Source: Kappaphycus alvarezii
Taxonomy: Eukaryota; Rhodophyta; Florideophyceae; Gigartinales; Solieriaceae
Length of the DNA: 64,000 bases
Assembly (NCBI GenBank): GCA_002205965.3
Contig: NADL03000068.1
Coordinates: 310,001 to 374,000, forward strand
Direction: 5' to 3'
A model generated the notes under the pieces. The model searched no databases. It was not told the origin of the DNA and worked only from the letters and a program-made list of their open reading frames with translations. Shown in pieces: positions 1 to 10,930 of this stretch (positions are counted from its first letter, which is position 1; each line of letters opens with the position of its first letter). The position numbers and the translations under genes are program-made.

Positions 1-600
1 AGGAAATAAATTCATGCATGGTAAGGGTGACAAGGAGAAAGCAATCCAAATTTTCTGTTATCTGGAGTGCTCAGCTTTAAATTTCTACTGTGACGGGTTT
101 GCACGAGAATTTTCGATTTAGTAGGAGTCAAACTAGTATGCAATTGTTATGAAAAAGCTCCTCGCCTAGTTGGGGGAGACATAGATACCAGAAGAAGAAT
201 TGCGGGAGACCGGGAGCGCTAGATTGGATCCATATTAGATCTCGGGCTCTCCGGAGCGGGGCTACGCCCTTGATAAATTATTTGTACTCAATGATACAGC
301 GTCTTTCGAATCCTCCGAAAATATTTGACCGATAATAATGGATCTGTTCGTCATGCTCCGTGCCCAAAGCAACTACGAGGGTCTGAAAAACCCCATCGAA
401 TATTTAGTGATCGAAGAAAAAGCCTCTTATACCAACTAATAACAACCTTTTGTCGCTCCAATGGTCCCAAAAAGATATTTAAGATGCCAGGAACGCGCAG
501 GTAGGGCCCTGGTCAGCTTGAAGACAAGGATGAGCAGTTTGCTTCGTAGTTTTTCGAGCTGTACCTCTTCGTTAAGGAGCAAAAAGAGGAGCATTGACCC

Positions 601-1160
601 ACGACTGCGACTAGAGAGTAGTTCAGTTGTATTTATTGTGGCAAAGAAGGCCAAGAAACGACTAATTTTTCGCCAAACCCGCATAGAAACACTCGTTAAT
701 CCATATGCTTAAGGTGAAGCCATTCAAAAGCATTTTGTTGATGTAAGGACCAGCATGGTGAAGGCTTACTGGTATGAATCGCCGGGGGAAGCTGTGATTC
801 GGTTAGAGAACTTAAACTGAACGAAAAAGTGAATGAGTAGCCAATAGATGTTGTTGTCCAGGAGTCCAAGAATGTCAATGTATTTTCCTTTACTAAAGGG
901 ACTGCCGAAGCCCAGGCCCTTGCGAGACAGAGGAGGAGGCACCACATGGAATTTAATGCATTGATACAGAAAAACAGAATATTTCCTCCGCCGCTGCCTG
1001 TACCGTATTCAGAAAAGAGGGGGAATAGGAAAAAGAAGACGAGGAAGGAATATGGAGGGCTCCAAGTACACTTTGGAAAGTACAACATGATAGCTGAGCT
1101 TTATTATGCTTTTTCGGGTCTGACCTTCTGCCGGTTGCCTCGCAGGGATGGCTAAAAAAA
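601..1160 (+). pseudogene. gag relic with degenerate CCHC knuckle
   Basis: Codons from 628 read CIYCGKEGQETTNF, which fits the CX2CX4HX4C zinc knuckle of retrotransposon nucleocapsid except that the His is Gln and the last Cys is Phe. A stop codon lies just before it and another shortly after. Between 841 and 970 an open stretch (PIDVVVQESKNVNVFSFTKG) probably belongs to the gag-protease linker. The piece cannot encode a working protein. Confidence 0.6.
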
Positions 1161-1260
1161 AATTAAGCAACTCAACAGTTTCATCACTAAAACTGTTTCA
1201 ATTAAGCAAGCCTAATTTTCGAGAACTACGGGAGGGTCGCGTAGGTATAAGGTAGCTTTT

Positions 1261-1350
1261 GTGAAGGTAAACGGCACATTTACCTGCATTTTATTGAGGC
1301 CCGCATCTGTTCCCAATTTGATGTCATGGGAATTTTCCGAAAGCTTGAAC
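1261..1350 (+). pseudogene. Aspartic protease relic of the gypsy remnant
   Basis: The frame starting at 1261 reads VKVNGTFTCILLRPASVPNL, which lines up with the retropepsin signature VxVNGxxxxALLDTGASVNLIS. The catalytic DTG has become RPA, so the protease is dead even apart from flanking stops. It lies between the gag and RT relics, as expected for gypsy gag-pol. Confidence 0.6.
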
Positions 1351-1739
1351 TTTCACGAGCAGCTGCAAAATTCCTATTCACAGTTTCGAAAAGGTCCGAA
1401 GCCGTGGTCATTGGTTTTGAGGATATTTTTTCGGTCTCGCTCGTAGCTCTTTTCACTCAAATCCACTGTTTGATGGTGCTCAATGCCCCATTACATTCCG
1501 TTGCCGGGAGCCCCCTCTAGAGTCTCAACAAGCCCATCTTTATTATAGGCGCCAACAGGTCACACATTTCAGGGGAGGAAAAGAAATCCTCCTGCCGCTG
1601 CTTCGTTTATCTCCGTAATTGACCGAGTTCGTACTGATACTGGAGACTTTACGTCACCAGGAGGGACGGAGATAAAAAAATTGTCGCTTACTTCTCCTCA
1701 TACTCCGACAGAAGCGAAGATGGGAGATTAAGGATATCG

Positions 1740-2200
1740 TCGAGGCCTCTCCTCTGAGAAACACGAATGAGTTAAGAAGTTTTCCCAGATTTTCAGGCTA
1801 CTATCAACGCTTCATTTAAAACTTCGCGAAAGCTCTGCATCTTTGCATGATGTTACATCGGTCATTAAGGGTTTCTAAATGCAGTGAAGTATGCAAGAGG
1901 CTTCAAAAGCCCTAAAAGGAAAGCTAAAGACGCCTCCGCTTCTCACATTTAAAGACTTCGGTTCCCTCCTTATTATCGAAAAAGATGCGTAATCCGCTGC
2001 GCTGGGGGTCGTTCTAGCACCTCAAAACGAAGATGGGAAATTATACCTGACGCAGTTCGCTTCGCGTCATGACGAGACAGTAACTTAGTTACTCCACCAG
2101 CCAACGCGAGGATCTCGCGGTATTCTTCGCATTGAAGAAGTTTAGAGTTTTCCCACTCTTGGTCAAAATGTTCGTTGTTTACTGAGACCTTCAAGCCTGC
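1740..2200 (+). pseudogene. RT-connection and RNase H relic (Ty3/gypsy)
   Basis: Near 1770 the frame reads NELRSFPRFSGYYQRFI, the well-known LRSFLGLxxYYRRFI motif after the gypsy RT. Downstream pieces resemble the RNase H start (FKDF, then a region equivalent to TDASxxAxGAVLxQ) and end near 2130 with REDLAVFFALKKFRVFPLL, matching EKECLAVVWAVKKFRxYL. Several stops and frameshifts interrupt it. Confidence 0.65.
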
Positions 2201-2209
2201 AGGCTTCTT

Positions 2210-3070
2210 TAAAATAAAATATTGTCCACAGGAGACTGTTACAGAGGATTGATTTGATGTCCGGGAATAACTTAGAAGTAAATATATCCTGAATTCTGGA
2301 ACTATTGCGGCTCACTATTAATAGAGAAATCCGTAAGGCTGCTCAGTGGAAGATTAAAATGTGAAAAAAAGACTTTTGCTGACTATTTGGTGGTCAGACC
2401 CGAAGTTGGACGGATTAAAGACGAAATTGTAGGAAGTGGACAGGTTCTTGGTATGGGAACCTGGTCTTTACTTTTCGCGCGCGCATACTGTATCTACCAA
2501 AGTATGTAAAGGCTGCGCTGTAGACGTGTAAGGTCGATGGCAATTACTTTTCACTCTTTAATTTTCCCTTCATTTTAATTAGCTGACGGTGCCACAGTAG
2601 GTGGCACCGTTACTACTTCGGCCCTTCGGCCTTGGTAGCCCTACCATCAAACACCAAGAACGGAGACGAACAAAAAGCCCCTTTCCAATTATCTGACCAG
2701 CACCACCGAAGACCGGAGTAGTCTCAGTGTAGTTTGTCTATATGTTGCCTAGTTGTGTGATCGGCAAGCCTAGCCCTGCACGGGGTCACTACAGCTAGAA
2801 CCCTCTATCGTGAGTCCGTAGTAGATGGGGCTACTCGTTTCCGTAGCAGACACAGTGACCGTAGTTGTCACCCTTACTAACCCTTTCGGGCGTTTCTCTG
2901 GGTAAGACCGCCTACCCCAACTAACCTTTGCACCCCCTTCCTTCTCTGAGCACCACTTCATGTATTCCTGGAGGACACTAAGGAATCCTCCCAGTCCTTA
3001 CGAGCGCGACCTACGGTCGCTCCACCCTGCTAATACCCTAGCTGACTAGCCCAGTTAGGCTGGTCTCCCG
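2210..3070. other. Unassigned stretch inside the gypsy remnant
   Basis: No convincing protein similarity was seen. It holds a short inverted repeat, GGTGCCAC (about 2588) against GTGGCACC, and a self-complementary GGCCCTTCGGCC near 2620. It could be eroded spacer or a solo-LTR piece, but no second copy is visible in the window. Confidence 0.3.
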
Positions 3071-3079
3071 AAGAAGCTT

Positions 3080-4400
3080 TGCTTCTGAAATCCCACCTGA
3101 TGAGTGGAATTTCGAGCTCATTCTACTGCACTTGGCCTATGATCAAATACAAGAGGCTAAAAAGAAGAAGGAGAACTGGATTCGTCGCAACGCGAACAAG
3201 TTTTTGCTTTCTAATGGCACTTTTTTTCGTAGTCAGAAGGATAGATTGCGGGTTGTACTGCCCGTCGGACAGCACGCCGAAATCTCGGCTCCTTTGCACG
3301 AGAACATAAGCCACTGTGACGTTGGCTAGACCAGGAAGTTTCTAAAGGGGGGTTTTTTTATGGCCAGGGGTCTATCATTTTATGAAAGATTACTTCCAGG
3401 CGTGCGAAGGTTTCCACAAAGCTCCTCGATTGCCGGCGTATCAAACGAAACTCGGGGCATATGTCGCGGTTTTGTTCGAAACTTTCTTGATCTACCTCGT
3501 AGGCCTCTTTAAGACGTCAAAAATGGGGCAGACGTCTGTTCTGATTGGTAAGACACGCATGAAGGGTTGACTAATCGCTTGGGCCACAAAGGATACTACG
3601 TCAGACGCCGACATCAAGCTAGTGAAATATATACCATAACGCCTTTCGGGTCGCTGAGAAGGATAATATACGGCAATTCCACGGCCTTTATGGCAGAATC
3701 AATCTAAGAGTTCATGAGGAGCGATGATTTTGATTAAAGGCCCTTCCTTGGTTACGCATCGATAACGAACGGAAGGATCGAAAGGATTATGAGGACTGCA
3801 AAACAAGCGATCAACAGGTACATAATGCAGAACGGTTGTTACTGATCAGACCAGATACATTATGTCTTCTAAAGTTTCTGCAGAAGCATTAAGTGCACTG
3901 TTTTCTTACCGTTCCGCTTGACATATGGGGTGAACCATATCATCCTCCCAATACATCAGGCAGATCTATATCGACGCGGTGGCCTTGATCAGCGAGACAA
4001 AGCCCCACTAAACACTTATCGGGGTTTTGGGTGACAATTTCAAGCGCCAGGACAAGATAGAGAAGTCGCGAGGACTGAAGGGGACTAAAAGAAGGGTGGA
4101 AATCTCGTTTTTTAATACGAGGCTCCGGTTACGCACCGTGAAGCGTCCAATAGGAGCAGGTGTCGACCGGAACTCTACTTGTCTCACGAAGGGCCTTGCG
4201 GGCTTATTTTGGCCGATAAACCACGATACAAGCTTGTCTTGCAGACCAGAAGGGTCACCCGTAAGGCTATTCACGCGAGGAGTCTAATGCGCTATCACAA
4301 GGTGGGAGATCATTTATTTGTACTGAGTAGAATGTACTGTAAGATTTCTCCCCTTGTCGGTACTCAAATTGGGCAAGTAGGCAAAAATCAAAGCGACGTG
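3080..4400 (+). pseudogene. Integrase relic (Ty3/gypsy)
   Basis: From 3132 the frame reads NGTFFRSQKDRLRVVLPVGQ followed by LHENISHCDVG, matching the zinc-binding H2C2 region of gypsy integrase. Around 3770 NGRIERIMRTAKQAINRYI matches the region around the third catalytic residue, and near 3920 PFRLTYGVNHIILP matches SPFxLxYGR. Near 4270 RYHKVGDHLFVL matches the VGDLVWV motif of the C-terminal part. Many stops and frame changes occur. About 860 bases between this and the RNase H relic hold no recognisable coding. Confidence 0.65.
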
Positions 4401-4527
4401 TGAAAATTTTATTGGATGACATAAAAGTTGGTCACTGAAGAATTTAGTCGGTTTGAGCAATGAGCATTTATTCCCACCGGTTTGCCACTCCCTAAACTTG
4501 TTGCGAAAGTCAGTCCAAAGCACGGCC

Positions 4528-5833
4528 ATGGACTTCACCCAACTCGCCGACAGCTCGATGCTGTTCGAAATCACTGGCGACCTGGTCGAGTCGAGCAGCG
4601 AAGAGGACATCGAGAAGCGCCCGCACGGCGGGTCGCGGCCCGGGAAGCGGCCGAATATCAACCAAGAGAGGGCGTTGTTGCGCGACATCTTGCACAGGCA
4701 GTACTTCTCGACGGACCCGATCTACGACCATTCCGCTTTTTGCCGCGTTACCGCGTCTCCCGCGAAAATTTCGACCAGCTGTTCGATGCGATGGTCACCA
4801 CGGAATCCTATTTCGTGCATAAGTCGGACTTCACGGGAACGAAGGGGCTGTCGCCGTACCAGAAGATGACGGCGTCCATGCGCATGTTGCTGCTGGGAAT
4901 CGCGGCGTACGCAGTGGAAGACGAGACCGGCGTGCCGGAGTCGACGACCATGATGTGCCTCTACCGCTCCTGCCTGGTAGTCACCAACAGCTTCGGTGAC
5001 GAGTACCTCCGCTCACCAACGAACGAGGATGTGGCCCGCATCATGTCGCAGTCCGAAAATCGCGGCTTTCCCGGCATGCTTGGGAGCATGCACTGCTCCA
5101 AGTGGGAATGGCGCAACTGTCCGACGGCCTCCCACGGGCAGCTCAAGGGCAAGGAGAAGGCGCCGACGGTGACGTTGGAGGAGATCTGCGACCACTCGCT
5201 CTGGATTTGGCATGCGTTGTTTGGGCTCCCAGGCTGCCTTAACGACATCAACGTACTCGAGGCATCGCCGCTGACGTCAAAGATCGCGAACGGCGAGTAT
5301 CCTCCCCCGTTGAGTATCGAATCAAAGTAATTCACCACAAAAAGCCGTACTGGTTATGCGACTCGATCTATCCGAAGTGCCCTATGTTCATGGAGTCCAT
5401 CTCGGCGGCGATTTCGCGCAAGCACAAGCTGTTCACGACGATGCAGGAGTCGGCGCGTAAGGACATCAAGCGAGCGTTCGGGGTGTTGCAGGCGATGTGG
5501 CACATGATAAGGCATCCGAACCGGTTCTCCTCGGTGCGCGAGATGAAGATGGTGATGGCGACGGTGATCATCCTCCATAAAATGATGGTCGAGGAACGCT
5601 GCCACGCGGACGTGCAGAACGGCGAGGAAATCGCCGAGGGTGTGGTGGTGTCCTCGACTGTGCCGCCGATGTGGGAGGGTCTGGTGCGCACGAACGGACC
5701 GGGAACGCGAGCGAGACCGGGGACACTCGTAGCAACGTGCCATTTGGAGACGTTGAAGGAGGACTTGGCGGCGCAAGACATGACAAAACGCCTCCTGGTG
5801 AGCCATCTGTGGAACCACCATGGAGAAGCGTGA
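4528..5833 (+). pseudogene. PIF/Harbinger transposase, frameshifted
   Basis: The ATG at 4528 opens MDFTQLADSSMLFEITG in frame 1. Frameshifts near 4740 (a T-run) and near 5310 move the coding to two other frames, ending at 5833 with LWNHHGEA, a typical family end. The protein would be about 435 residues, normal for Harbinger. Recognisable blocks are RENFDQLFDAM, GMLGSMHCSKWEWRNCPTA, LWIWHALFGLPGCLNDINVL, YWLCDSIYPK and RKDIKRAFGVLQ. In active relatives these read GSxDCxHWEW and RKDVERAFGVLQ, so the first catalytic Asp is His here and the third acidic residue (Glu) is Lys; the central NDIN Asp remains. With two frameshifts and two lost catalytic residues it cannot be active. Confidence 0.85.
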
Positions 5834-6106
5834 AACGCGCGGACAGGAAGTGTGTGTTAGAGCTTGTAGTTGCGGCGCCAAGCCCGCATTAAAACCTTTG
5901 TCTTGCGAGTTGCACTTTCTCGCTGGGGTTCGCAAGCGCCTCGCGCTCCCAGCGAGAGCCCAGAGCACTTCTCAGACGTGTTCTTAAATCTGAGAGTATC
6001 CTCAGCGCAGTCACGTTCGGTGAAGGGGGGAGAAGCTTGTGCTTGGGCACAAATCAGGATTGACTCGTCTTCAACTACCACTGCGGCCAGACAGTCGAGA
6101 CCGTCC

Positions 6107-6879
6107 TTATCGCTTCCCTTGTCCATGCCTGCTTGTGTCTACTGCAGCCTCTTCTTCCGTTGCATGGCGAAATGCCACTACGTGCCGTTTCTGCAGGTTG
6201 ATGGCCTCCTTCGCCATGCGCAACTTCCTCGCACCATGTTCCTCGAGCGCGCGCTGTTGCTTCGCGTATTGAAGACCCGGTGGGCGGTCGTCCATCCTTC
6301 GCTTGACGCAACCCTTCGAGTCCTCCTTCACTTACGTCTTCTTATTCGTGTTCTCGCTGCTCCCAGACTCCTCCTCGCTTCCGGTCCCGGTTATCTTGTC
6401 CTGCTGAGAACTGCGCTCTTCGGTTCGTTCCGAGATTGCGATCTTCGGAAAGTGGCGCAGCAGTTCTCAGCAGGGTAGGAAGTGAAACTTCGGCCCGACG
6501 TCCTTATTGAGGTGCTCCACCTCGTGCTTGTTGAACAGCCCTATCGCCAAGCGCACTTCGTCCGTCTCGCTCACGCCGCTCCGCTTCATCTGCTTGACGG
6601 CGGCGAAAATCGCGCTGAAGCGCATGCATATCTTTTGGATGGTGCTACAGCGCGTCTCGACGGATGAATTTTTTCGCAGCGGTGCGCCATTTGGCTTCTT
6701 CGCCTTTTACGCCGCGAAGATCCTGTCTTAGTACGTCCCGACTATAGGGGATCCTAATGATCCGACCAAACTATAGGGTCGTTGCTTACCAGTATGTGCG
6801 CCTTGGTGATGGCCTCGTCTTCTGCAACGACGTAATTACCTCCGAGGAACGTCGGGGGAGGTCCGGAAACGTCACTCAT
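6107..6879 (-). pseudogene. Myb/SANT-like Harbinger partner protein, broken
   Basis: The minus-strand ATG at 6877-6879 starts MSDVSGPPPTFLGGNYVVAE, then EDEAITKAHILVSNDPIVWSD, matching the SANT/Myb-like start found in Harbinger partner proteins (TxEEDxALxxAWxxxSxDPxVGxDQ). In-frame stops and frame changes follow. Later pieces read RCSTIQKICMRFSAIFAAVKQ with a following SGVSETDEVRLAIGLF, and the C-terminal part (KRRMDDRPPGLQYAKQQRAL, then AKEAINLQKRHVVAF) resembles the charged coiled-coil tail of these proteins. It would bind element ends and bring in the transposase; here it is a relic. Confidence 0.75.
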
Positions 6880-7064
6880 TGTCGGTGCTGAATTCGATAG
6901 AGTGTCCAGTTTTTTCCCCTGCTGTAATCATCCCGCTTTCCCATCTACCTCTCTTCTTTTATTCCCCGCCTCACCATCTTGGAATAACTCGCTGTTTCCT
7001 TTTTCCCGCCTATTTCCCGTTTCGCGCCACTGCCATACACCATATAGTATGACTTAACAACTGA

Positions 7065-7109
7065 GCAAATCGAGCGCTCAAATTCCGAATATTTGAGCGC
7101 CCGATTTGC
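7065..7109. repeat. 19-bp inverted repeat (hairpin, 7-nt spacer)
   Basis: Left arm 7065-7083 (GCAAATCGAGCGCTCAAAT) pairs with right arm 7091-7109 (ATTTGAGCGCCCGATTTGC) with one mismatch. Weaker pairing extends outwards by about ten bases (TTAACAACTGA against ACGGTTGTCAA). It lies just beyond the Myb-like pseudogene, so it may be the Harbinger subterminal region or a separate small element. Confidence 0.8.
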
Positions 7110-7129
7110 ACGGTTGTCAAATTTTGTCC

Positions 7130-8790
7130 TTTGCCCACCGCCGGTGCGAGGACAGTCGACAGACCAAATCATAAATTTGAATCATTTGCCCGTTTTGTGC
7201 GGACCGGTGGAGACGCTCTAATTGCATACCTACTGGTCGTGTAAAATCTAAATCTAGTGTTTTTTTATATTTGGACACCGAAATTCTGCACGTACCCATA
7301 CAAATGTAATTCGATGTCAATCATTTCAATTACAAATTGGATTACATTGCGGTTAATTGGAGTCCAAAATATCACTTCGTATACATTGATTCTCCAAAGT
7401 GGAATCCAAACAGCAGCCAATCATGGGGTGCTTTACTGCAGTAGTAGTTACTTTACTTCTACCAGCAGGCGACTTTTTGCGCATCGAAAAAGTTGAATCT
7501 ACATTCTGTAGCTCCGTGATCCACTATTTCATCGTGTACCCCGGGAAACAGATATCATTTTACTACTGTATGCTCGTTGATAAAGTCGATCAATAGGTAA
7601 GATCAGTCTTCACGGATTTTTTGAACACATACAGCTCTCCCTTTTGGCTTCTTCTCCGATCCTTTGCCTTTTCCATTTCTCACCCTCTGTATCAATATTC
7701 TATTTTATAAAAAGAAAAGTAATCAAACAGTATGGCGCGTTTTCAAAGACAAGAAAACGACAGATACACTTTTTGGCGCCACTCGATGCTTGCAAATCAG
7801 AACATTTCTTCTTGATCGAGAAATCTAAAAGAGCACCCAGTACTACTTCCTTAAAGCTACGAAAAATAATTCCAAAACAACTCTAAGACTACTCTAATCA
7901 TTTTAAGAGACATGAGACCGGGAAAGGGATGGAAAGCAGAGGAAATTGTGACCGCCCATTGGGCGTAAGTTGCTACATTAGAGGACTTCTTGTCCAATTC
8001 TGGTAGGAAGGAAGATTTTCTGTCGCAAGTTCACCACACCTAAAAATCCTTCGTGACAGGTGAGAAGAAAAATCCCGGATTTTCTTACCCTGATATGACT
8101 GTGGAGGCCACCGTGCAACGACACCGAAATGAATGATTTGAATCACTGCGATTTGCAGTTATTATAGGAGCTATTAAGATGAAGGACCTTACTAGCTGAC
8201 CAAAAGAAGAGGGCATTATTCGCGCAGCCACTGTCGTGTACAATTTAGATGCAAATATATCACGCATGTAGAAATTTTTACCCGACTCAATTGTATTTGT
8301 CGGTGTAGATTTTATTTATCAAGACTTCCTTTACTTTTCCAGAACAATATTGTGAAATCGTTTCATTGAGAACAGTAAGCATTGCTTAGCTGCGCGACTC
8401 TACAAAAAAGCCAACTTTTTGGACATCAGGGGACGCTATCACCTCCATTGAAGTCTGAATTAGTATTATCTATGTTGTCCATGGCATCAGCGCTTGATAA
8501 AGCATTAAAAGATGATGACAGAACTTCTAAAGGAGATGAAGATACGTAACTGACAATGTTTGATGCTGCTCGGTATCCTTCCTTTTTCAAAGCCTCTGCA
8601 AGAAAAAGGCTGAAAAACTCCCCTGTTTCAGCAGTACCGCATTGAACAGAAGCATTCTAGAATAACATAATCTAAATATGGCATAACAATGATTCGTTTC
8701 GTTCTTTCTGCATTTTTACAGCAGTTTCGGCCAGCTCTAGTTTCCAGTGAGAGGAAGCTTGTTTGATTAACAACTACTTTGTTTTTCATC
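7130..8790. other. No recognised gene
   Basis: AT-rich sequence. Only short reading frames are present, none with a motif I recognise. Minus-strand pieces at 8395-8700 could be an eroded C-terminal extension of the neighbouring Myb/SANT-like pseudogene, but this is weak. Confidence 0.4.
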
Positions 8791-8794
8791 CCCC

Positions 8795-9478
8795 AACAGG
8801 GCGTGCGATGAAGTCGGAGAAATCAGGGCTCTCGGCATCAATCACTTCGTCTGCATTAATGACAACTGCACCCGAAGCGCTAGGTCTGTTCACAGCTACT
8901 GGCTTGGTCTGGTTTTTGCTAGCTCCACTCATGAATTAGAGATTTTCCCGAAGAATCTTCCGTGCTTAGAAGAACTTTGAGGCTCTACCGCAGTCCTTGG
9001 AAGCTTCGGTAATCTTACGCCCATTGTAGAGAGCCATGGCCATCCGGTAGATACCAATCTCTGAAACGCCCGTTGGTCTTAGTTTTTCGACACAACCATA
9101 ATACTTTAAATATTCATTAAGGTTGAGATTGACTCTAGTTTCGAGAGATTCTAATGATCTTTCCTCAGTTGTCGGAGGCTTGAGGCGAGTAAACATATTC
9201 CAAACTCTCTTGAAGAAATCTAGTGACTTCTGGCCCGAACCAACGACAGGGTCCCCAGAAACCCGGATCCAAGCGCGCACAAGAGCATAGTGATACATAG
9301 ATGTGTATTTGGTACCCCTAGATCGCGTCGTTTGCGGTTTTTTGGTGGGTCCTGCCGTGACTTGAGGGAAAAGCTCGGCGGCATCATGGGATCTGGACTG
9401 GGAATGTGCTGGGGCTGCTGCCTCTTTCGACGGATTGGCTGGAGGGCTCCATGCTTAACTAGGGTTGGTGTTGTTCAT
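8795..9478 (-). pseudogene. Second Myb/SANT-like protein pseudogene
   Basis: One minus-strand frame runs from the ATG at 9476-9478 to a TGA at 8795 and is interrupted by three in-frame stops (after MNNTNPS, after RASKFF and after ILRENL). The core reads ALVRAWIRVSGDPVVGSGQK, then FFKRVWNMFTRLKPPTTEER, then LKYYGCVEKLRPTGVSEI. This is the same fold family as the Harbinger partner at 6107-6879 but is only distantly similar to it. No Harbinger transposase lies beside it, so it is a relic of another element whose transposase is lost, or a host Myb-like gene that decayed. Confidence 0.7.
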
Positions 9479-9839
9479 GGCGATGATTTTTAGAGGGGTA
9501 ATTTCCTTTACAGGGGCAGAATTGGAAATGCATAAAAACTGTTATTGAGTTTGTTTGCTTCGCATAGGGATGATGGCATGACGGGAGTTTAAAAGTCCGG
9601 GCATCTCTGTTGGCGGGAAAAATATCTCTGTGCCAGTGAAACAATGACAACTGTTTACTCCGAGATGTCAAATGTGCAAATTTTGGTGTTATTTTATGCC
9701 ATGTTTAACTACAGATTTACCCCTGGTGTAAAAATTTTCTTTATTATCACATCGGTGGGGACGTGCAAATCGAGATCAAATTGGAAAAAATTTACAATTT
9801 ATCATTTATTTCAACCAGTGGGGGTGCTCTTATGACTCG

Positions 9840-10663
9840 TAGATTTTGCTGTGATAGAATCCCTATAGATTTCAGGCGGTCTTTTCCAATAGGTCATACT
9901 GTCTGAATTGATAGCACTTTTGCAAAAGTGGCGACCCTCAGTCCAATCAGATTAGGAAAGATTTTCGCAACAGAGATTCCTTATCCGGTATGCCTCCTTT
10001 TCACAAGCTGCGAGCTGGAAATACTCGGATTCTCCAGAATAGTTCGCTATAACTGTCTGCTGCTTCGATTTTCAGTAGATTGGTGAACCTTTAATGTCTA
10101 ACATAAAACCGGTAGTTGATATCCTGGTACTCCCATATCTGCCCGAGTTTGCATCAATGGAAGCTCAGGTTTAATCTTCTGAGATAACATAAGTGGTGCG
10201 ATAGTGCAGACCCAAGTGATTAGTCCCTTTTAGATATCGCGGAAGTCGTTTGAATAGCCTCATGTGACGTTCGGTTGGGGCAGACATGGGGAATGTTAAG
10301 TTAGGTCGAGTATAAACGGCTAAGTAGAGTAATCCGCCTATTATGCTTCGCTAAGCGTAATGCTCATTCCCATTTAGTGTCTACTCCCCATATTCTGCCG
10401 GAACAAGCCATTTGCCGTCCATCGGGAGTGGAGTCAAGAAATAATTTGATTGGTCCATTCCATATGCTCGCAAAAAAATTTTCTGTATAGCGCTTTTTGT
10501 CGACCCGAATTCCCAGTGGGAAGCGAATGATTGTCCATCCAATGAAAGATTTCAGTTGACCGAAGAATTTGATGTCGAAGATGGATGCAAAAAAATATTT
10601 CGGGTTCTGAAATAAGGCATGACAATTCGAAGCGATGGCCATATCATCGAGTACGACTGCTAG
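9840..10663 (-). pseudogene. copia RT end and RNase H
   Basis: Just left of the Tigger insertion the minus strand reads VLAVVLDDMAIASN, the copia YVDD catalytic region with Tyr replaced by Leu, followed by LKSFIGWTIIRF (equivalent to SFLGxxIxR). Further on, TYLAVYTRPNLTFPMSA matches YLAxxTRPDIxxAV, and SKQQTVIANYSGESEYFQL matches SKKQxxVALSSxEAEYxAL of the RNase H domain. Stops and at least two frame changes are present. Confidence 0.8.
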
Positions 10664-10665
10664 TA

Positions 10666-10850
10666 CAGTCGCCTCACGATAATTAGCACTTCGATAAATG
10701 GCTACCCGGGTTATTTGACCACTGTTCTTGCCACCAAAATTTTGGGTGGTCAAAAATAATAAAAATTATACATGTGGCCAAATTTCGTTAATTGACCAAC
10801 CCAATTCGGAGATCCCAGACCCGATACTTTTAGTGGTCAGACTTTTTATT
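10666..10850. repeat. Tigger left end with repeated TTGACCA/TGGTCA motifs
   Basis: Inside the left terminus a short motif recurs in both orientations: TTTGACCAC near 10708, GTGGTCAAA near 10745, TTGACCA at 10792-10798 and GTGGTCAGA near 10832. The right terminus has TGGTCAATTAACG at 12519-12531. Repeated subterminal motifs are typical transposase-binding sites; this role is inferred. Confidence 0.6.
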
Positions 10851-10930
10851 CCAAAGTCTCTGTATTTAATATTATCAGAATAGGAACTGGGGCTAAACTC
10901 CCTCTCCAGCAGCATACTGCTCATCCCGAA

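Larger units (their letters stand above)
600..4400 (+). mobile_element. Decayed Ty3/gypsy retrotransposon remnant
   Basis: Scattered pieces of a gypsy polyprotein occur in the correct order on the plus strand: a gag zinc-knuckle relic near 628, an aspartic-protease relic near 1264, RT-connection/RNase H relics at 1740-2200, and integrase relics at 3080-4400. Stops and frameshifts break every piece. The catalytic RT core expected between the protease and 1740 is not seen, so it is deleted or too eroded to read. No LTR pair was found, and the right side runs into a Harbinger element at about 4450. The family assignment rests on domain order and motif resemblance. Confidence 0.75.
4450..7110. 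mobile_element. PIF/Harbinger DNA transposon (two-gene, inactive)
   Basis: A Harbinger-type DDE transposase (plus, 4528-5833) faces a Myb/SANT-like protein gene (minus, 6107-6879). This convergent two-gene layout is the known organisation of autonomous PIF/Harbinger elements, whose transposase acts with the Myb-like partner. The segment is clearly more GC-rich than the flanking gypsy remnant, which supports an insertion. I could not define the ends: a 19-bp inverted repeat lies at 7065-7109, but no matching copy was found near 4400 and no 3-bp target duplication was established. Confidence 0.75.

Noticed and set aside
10364-10753. 129-residue minus frame as one protein
   Set aside because: Its first 29 residues are Tigger terminal sequence; only the rest is copia RT.
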